Shown here in pieces: positions 13,547-15,237 of a stretch of 15,237 nt of DNA (position 1 is the stretch's first letter; each line of letters starts with the position of its first letter). The notes below the pieces were generated by a model. It was given only the letters and a program-made list of their open reading frames with translations, had not been told where the DNA came from and did no database searches. Origin of the DNA: SIG455 sp045659025 (GTDB taxonomy: Bacteria; Bacillota; Clostridia; UMGS1810); the NCBI GenBank assembly GCA_045659025.1, contig JAZOWA010000067.1, positions 1-15,237 on the forward strand, written 5' to 3'. The position numbers and the translations under genes were made by a program.

Positions 13547-14131
13547 ATGCTTAATATCAGGGAAGCCATTGTGGTGGAAGGTGTATATGACGAAATCAAG
13601 ATAAAACAGCTCACCGACGCCACCGTGATTACTACCGACGGTTTCCGCATATATAATAATAAGAAAAAAATCGATATGATACGCCGATATGCAGAGACGA
13701 GGGGTATAATCATCTTCACCGACAGCGATAGGGCAGGGTTCCGTATTCGTAACTATGTGAAGAATCTCGTGGGCAATAAGAACGTGCGCCATGCCTATAT
13801 CCCGGATATTAAGGGCAAGGAGAAGCGGAAATCCACTCCGTCTAAGGAAGGCTTTTTAGGTGTTGAGGGCATAGACGATGAGCATATCATCGAGGCACTT
13901 AAAAATGCAGGCTACACCCAACGGGAAGAGGAGATGGATACCCGCCTTATCACCAAGGCGGATCTCTTTGCAGACGGCCTCAGCGGTAACGGGGGCAGTC
14001 GTGATAAACGTAATGCCCTTCTTAAAGAGCTTGACCTCCCGTCCCATATATCCGTCAATATGATGCTTGATGTTTTGAACGACCTCTACGGCTACGATGA
14101 ATATAAGCGTATATTGGAAAATATCAAATAA
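13547..14131 (+). CDS. rnmV: Ribonuclease M5 (5S rRNA maturation)
   Basis: RNase M5 is a Toprim nuclease of low-G+C Gram-positives that cuts both strands of the 5S rRNA precursor, acting with ribosomal protein L18. The Toprim motif is seen as VVEGVYDEIKIK (catalytic Glu11) and FTDSDRAGFRIR (Asp59, Asp61). KGKEKRKSTPSKEG (about 89-103) and GVEGIDDEHIIEAL are characteristic of RnmV rather than DnaG or topoisomerase. The C-terminal half (about 110-194) is the RNA/L18-contacting region. Length (194) fits the family. AAGGTGAT supports the start. It follows ldh by nine bases and ends at a strong hairpin shared with HPr. Confidence 0.95.
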   Translation: MLNIREAIVVEGVYDEIKIKQLTDATVITTDGFRIYNNKKKIDMIRRYAETRGIIIFTDSDRAGFRIRNYVKNLVGNKNVRHAYIPDIKGKEKRKSTPSKEGFLGVEGIDDEHIIEALKNAGYTQREEEMDTRLITKADLFADGLSGNGGSRDKRNALLKELDLPSHISVNMMLDVLNDLYGYDEYKRILENIK

Positions 14132-14133
14132 AA

Positions 14134-14157
14134 AAGACATCCCAATCGGGATGTCTT
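14134..14157. terminator. Bidirectional terminator between rnmV and ptsH
   Basis: AAGACATCCC (14134-14143) pairs perfectly with 14148-14157 around AATC. On the minus strand the stem is followed by a T-run (complement of A 14130-14135), making it strongest for ptsH. On the plus strand AAATTTTAT follows. Confidence 0.85.
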
Positions 14158-14179
14158 AAATTTTATCATTTGACAACAA

Positions 14180-14449
14180 TTATTCGTTACCGGAGAAATT
14201 ACTGGAGATAAGCTCTACTAAGGAATCAACCGCTTCCTCTTCGTCTTTACCCTCTGCAGAGATTGTGATTGTAGTACCCTTCACAATACCGAGAGAAAGC
14301 ACACCAAGAAGGCTCTTGGCATTGACTTTGCGTTCGTCCTTGGATACCCAGATGCTGGATTTGTAATTGTTCGCCTTCTGTATAAAGAAAGTTGCGGGTC
14401 TTGCGTGGAGACCAACCTGATTCTGTACGGTAACGTCTTTGCTGATCAT
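14180..14449 (-). CDS. ptsH: Phosphocarrier protein HPr
   Basis: HPr carries phosphate from enzyme I to the sugar-specific EII components of the PTS, and in Firmicutes is also a signal for carbon catabolite control. The 89-residue protein has His15 in QVGLHARPA (enzyme I site) and Ser46 in NAKSLLGVLSLGI (HPr kinase site). It is thus a full HPr rather than Crh, which lacks the His. AAAGGAG eight bases before the ATG fixes the start. It is monocistronic, with a good promoter and a terminator; ptsI is not adjacent. It is transcribed away from the tRNA operon. Confidence 0.96.
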   Translation of the reverse strand: MISKDVTVQNQVGLHARPATFFIQKANNYKSSIWVSKDERKVNAKSLLGVLSLGIVKGTTITISAEGKDEEEAVDSLVELISSNFSGNE

Positions 14450-14497
14450 ATATTTCGCTCCTTTGAGTTTTTAACAAAAAACAAATATATTACATAT

Positions 14498-14526
14498 AGA
14501 ATACTAAAAAAATACAAACATGTCAA
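14498..14526 (-). promoter_or_regulatory. Promoter of ptsH
   Basis: On the minus strand TTGACA (14521-14526, perfect), a 17-base spacer and TATTCT (14498-14503). The leader is about 40 bases and very A/T-rich. Confidence 0.75.
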
Positions 14527-14629
14527 TAGAAATATGTAATAATTATTTGCATATATAACATAAATAAATATCGTTAAAATTAACAGTAAAAATAGTTTCA
14601 AAAAAAATGAAAATTTTTATAAAAAAGTC

Positions 14630-14658
14630 TTGACAAGGTACCCCATATTGTGTATAAT
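14630..14658 (+). promoter_or_regulatory. Perfect-consensus promoter of the tRNA operon
   Basis: TTGACA (14630-14635), a 17-base spacer and TATAAT (14653-14658). Transcription should start about 17 bases before tRNA-Val. Apart from this and the ptsH promoter, the 232-base gap between ptsH and tRNA-Val is A/T-rich with no gene that I can support. Confidence 0.9.
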
Positions 14659-14681
14659 GAATAGCGTTGACGCGGAAATCC

Positions 14682-14754
14682 GGGAGCATAGCTCAGCTGG
14701 GAGAGCATCTGCCTTACAAGCAGAGGGTCATAGGTTCGATCCCTATTGTTCCCA
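14682..14754 (+). tRNA. tRNA-Val (UAC)
   Basis: Acceptor GGGAGCA pairs with TGTTCCC (one G-U). The D loop has AGCTCAGCTGGGAGAGC. The anticodon stem TCTGC/GCAGA surrounds CTTACAA, and the T arm contains GGTTCGATCC. The discriminator is A, and no CCA is encoded. Confidence 0.95.
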
Positions 14755-14768
14755 TACCGCGTTAATAT

Positions 14769-14842
14769 GGCCCGGTAGTTCAGTTGGTTAGAATGCCAGC
14801 CTGTCACGCTGGAGGTCGACGGTTCGAGCCCGTTCCGGGTCG
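14769..14842 (+). tRNA. tRNA-Asp (GUC)
   Basis: Acceptor GGCCCGG pairs with CCGGGTC. The anticodon stem CCAGC/GCTGG surrounds CTGTCAC, and the T arm has GGTTCGAGCC. The discriminator G is the aspartate identity base, and no CCA is encoded. Confidence 0.95.
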
Positions 14843-14843
14843 T

Positions 14844-14870
14844 TTCCCTTTTTATAAGGGAATTATTTTT
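14844..14870 (+). repeat. Terminator-like hairpin between tRNA-Asp and tRNA-Phe
   Basis: TTCCCTT (14844-14850) pairs with AAGGGAA (14856-14862) around TTTAT, followed by TTATTTTT. It starts two bases after the tRNA-Asp discriminator. It could be a partial terminator or a processing signal. Confidence 0.5.
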
Positions 14871-14886
14871 ATATGGCAAGTCATTT

Positions 14887-14962
<76 letters not shown>

Positions 14963-14966
14963 ATTT

Positions 14967-15038
14967 GCGGGAGTGGCTCAGTGGTAGAGCGTCACCTTGC
15001 CAAGGTGAACGTCGCGAGTTCGAATCTCGTCTTCCGCT
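14967..15038 (+). tRNA. tRNA-Gly (GCC)
   Basis: Acceptor GCGGGAG pairs with CTTCCGC. The D arm GGCTCAGTGGTAGAGC is typical of glycine tRNA. The anticodon stem TCACC/GGTGA surrounds TTGCCAA, and the T arm has AGTTCGAATCT. The discriminator is T, and no CCA is encoded. It starts four bases after the tRNA-Phe CCA. Confidence 0.95.
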
Positions 15039-15046
15039 TCAGGTTG

Positions 15047-15074
15047 TTTAAGAGACGTTTTGGCGTCTCTTAAA
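15047..15074. repeat. 11-bp hairpin between tRNA-Gly and tRNA-Cys
   Basis: TTTAAGAGACG (15047-15057) pairs perfectly with CGTCTCTTAAA (15064-15074) around TTTTGG. No T-run follows, so it is not a standard intrinsic terminator. Confidence 0.6.
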
Positions 15075-15081
15075 TAATATA

Positions 15082-15104
15082 GTGGAATAATTCATAAATT
15101 CCAC
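15082..15104. repeat. Second hairpin between tRNA-Gly and tRNA-Cys
   Basis: GTGGAAT (15082-15088) pairs with ATTCCAC (15098-15104) around a nine-base A/T-rich loop. It lies eight bases after the previous hairpin and 14 bases before tRNA-Cys. Confidence 0.45.
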
Positions 15105-15118
15105 ATATAATTAAATAT

Positions 15119-15189
15119 GGTGCTATAGCCAAGTGGTAAGGCAGAGGACTGCAACTCCTTTACCCCCAGTTCAAATCTGGGTAGCACCT
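15119..15189 (+). tRNA. tRNA-Cys (GCA)
   Basis: Acceptor GGTGCTA pairs perfectly with TAGCACC. The anticodon loop CTGCAAC lies in the stem GAGGA/TCCTT, and the T arm has AGTTCAAATCT. Discriminator T is the cysteine identity base, and no CCA is encoded. Confidence 0.95.
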
Positions 15190-15193
15190 TTCG

Positions 15194-15227
15194 AAAAAAG
15201 CGTACTGAAAATTCAGTACGCTTTTTT
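15194..15227 (+). terminator. Terminator of the tRNA operon
   Basis: AAAAAAGCGTACTGA (15194-15208) pairs with TCAGTACGCTTTTTT (15213-15227) around a four-base loop. The right arm ends in six T. It begins five bases after tRNA-Cys. Confidence 0.9.
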
Positions 15228-15237
15228 CAGCGATATA

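Noticed and set aside
13285..13719. 144-codon minus-strand frame across ldh and rnmV
   Set aside because: It spans the junction of two confident plus-strand genes, and its product looks like antisense translation with no family signature.
14598..14879. 93-codon minus-strand frame containing GLEPSTSSVTGWHSN and NRDRTYDPLL
   Set aside because: It runs antisense through tRNA-Val and tRNA-Asp. Such phrases are well-known false proteins made by translating tRNA genes backwards. It has no ribosome binding site.

Overview
The window is a chromosomal segment of a low-to-moderate G+C Firmicute, most likely a gut-type member of the Clostridia. The evidence is a set of Firmicutes-specific genes: RNase M5, SpoVG, an HPr with both His15 and Ser46, and a YwlE-like phosphatase in an operon with prfA and the ywlC (Sua5) gene. 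Strong AGGAGG Shine-Dalgarno sites and near-consensus sigma-A promoters with 17-nt spacers agree with this, as does a tRNA operon in which most genes lack an encoded CCA. The species cannot be named from the sequence.

Layout. Bases 1-551 hold the last codons of an unknown gene and an AT-rich RAYT/IS200-like transposase gene that carries two REP-like palindromes inside its own coding sequence. Bases 597-2472 (minus strand) are a two-gene unit of unknown function: a sialidase-fold-like beta-propeller protein with a C-terminal coiled coil, then a DUF4397-like protein. Bases 2602-4326 carry a cyclophilin lipoprotein with a second, internal ribosome binding site and start, then the glycolytic GAPDH gene. 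A bidirectional terminator separates GAPDH from a PHP-family histidinol phosphatase and spoVG, both on the minus strand and each with its own promoter. After 5-formyl-THF cyclo-ligase (5889-6443) comes one long plus-strand operon, 6636-12470: prfA, sua5/tsaC, a YwlE-like phosphatase, rimI, tsaD and an SLH-domain surface protein. Most of its genes touch or overlap. Next are lactate dehydrogenase plus RNase M5 (12584-14131), a shared terminator, HPr on the minus strand, and a divergent five-gene tRNA operon (Val, Asp, Phe, Gly, Cys) with its own consensus promoter and terminator.

How the genes fit together. The long operon is built around translation: RF1, two enzymes of tRNA t6A37 synthesis (Sua5 and TsaD), and an acetyltransferase of the RimI family. 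The tRNA operon and RNase M5 (5S rRNA maturation) share that theme. GAPDH, LDH and HPr are core sugar-fermentation functions. No CRISPR array, prophage, rRNA or obvious defence or biosynthetic cluster is present. The least explained parts are the propeller/DUF4397 pair, the five-repeat SLH protein, the dual-start cyclophilin and the REP elements inside the RAYT gene.
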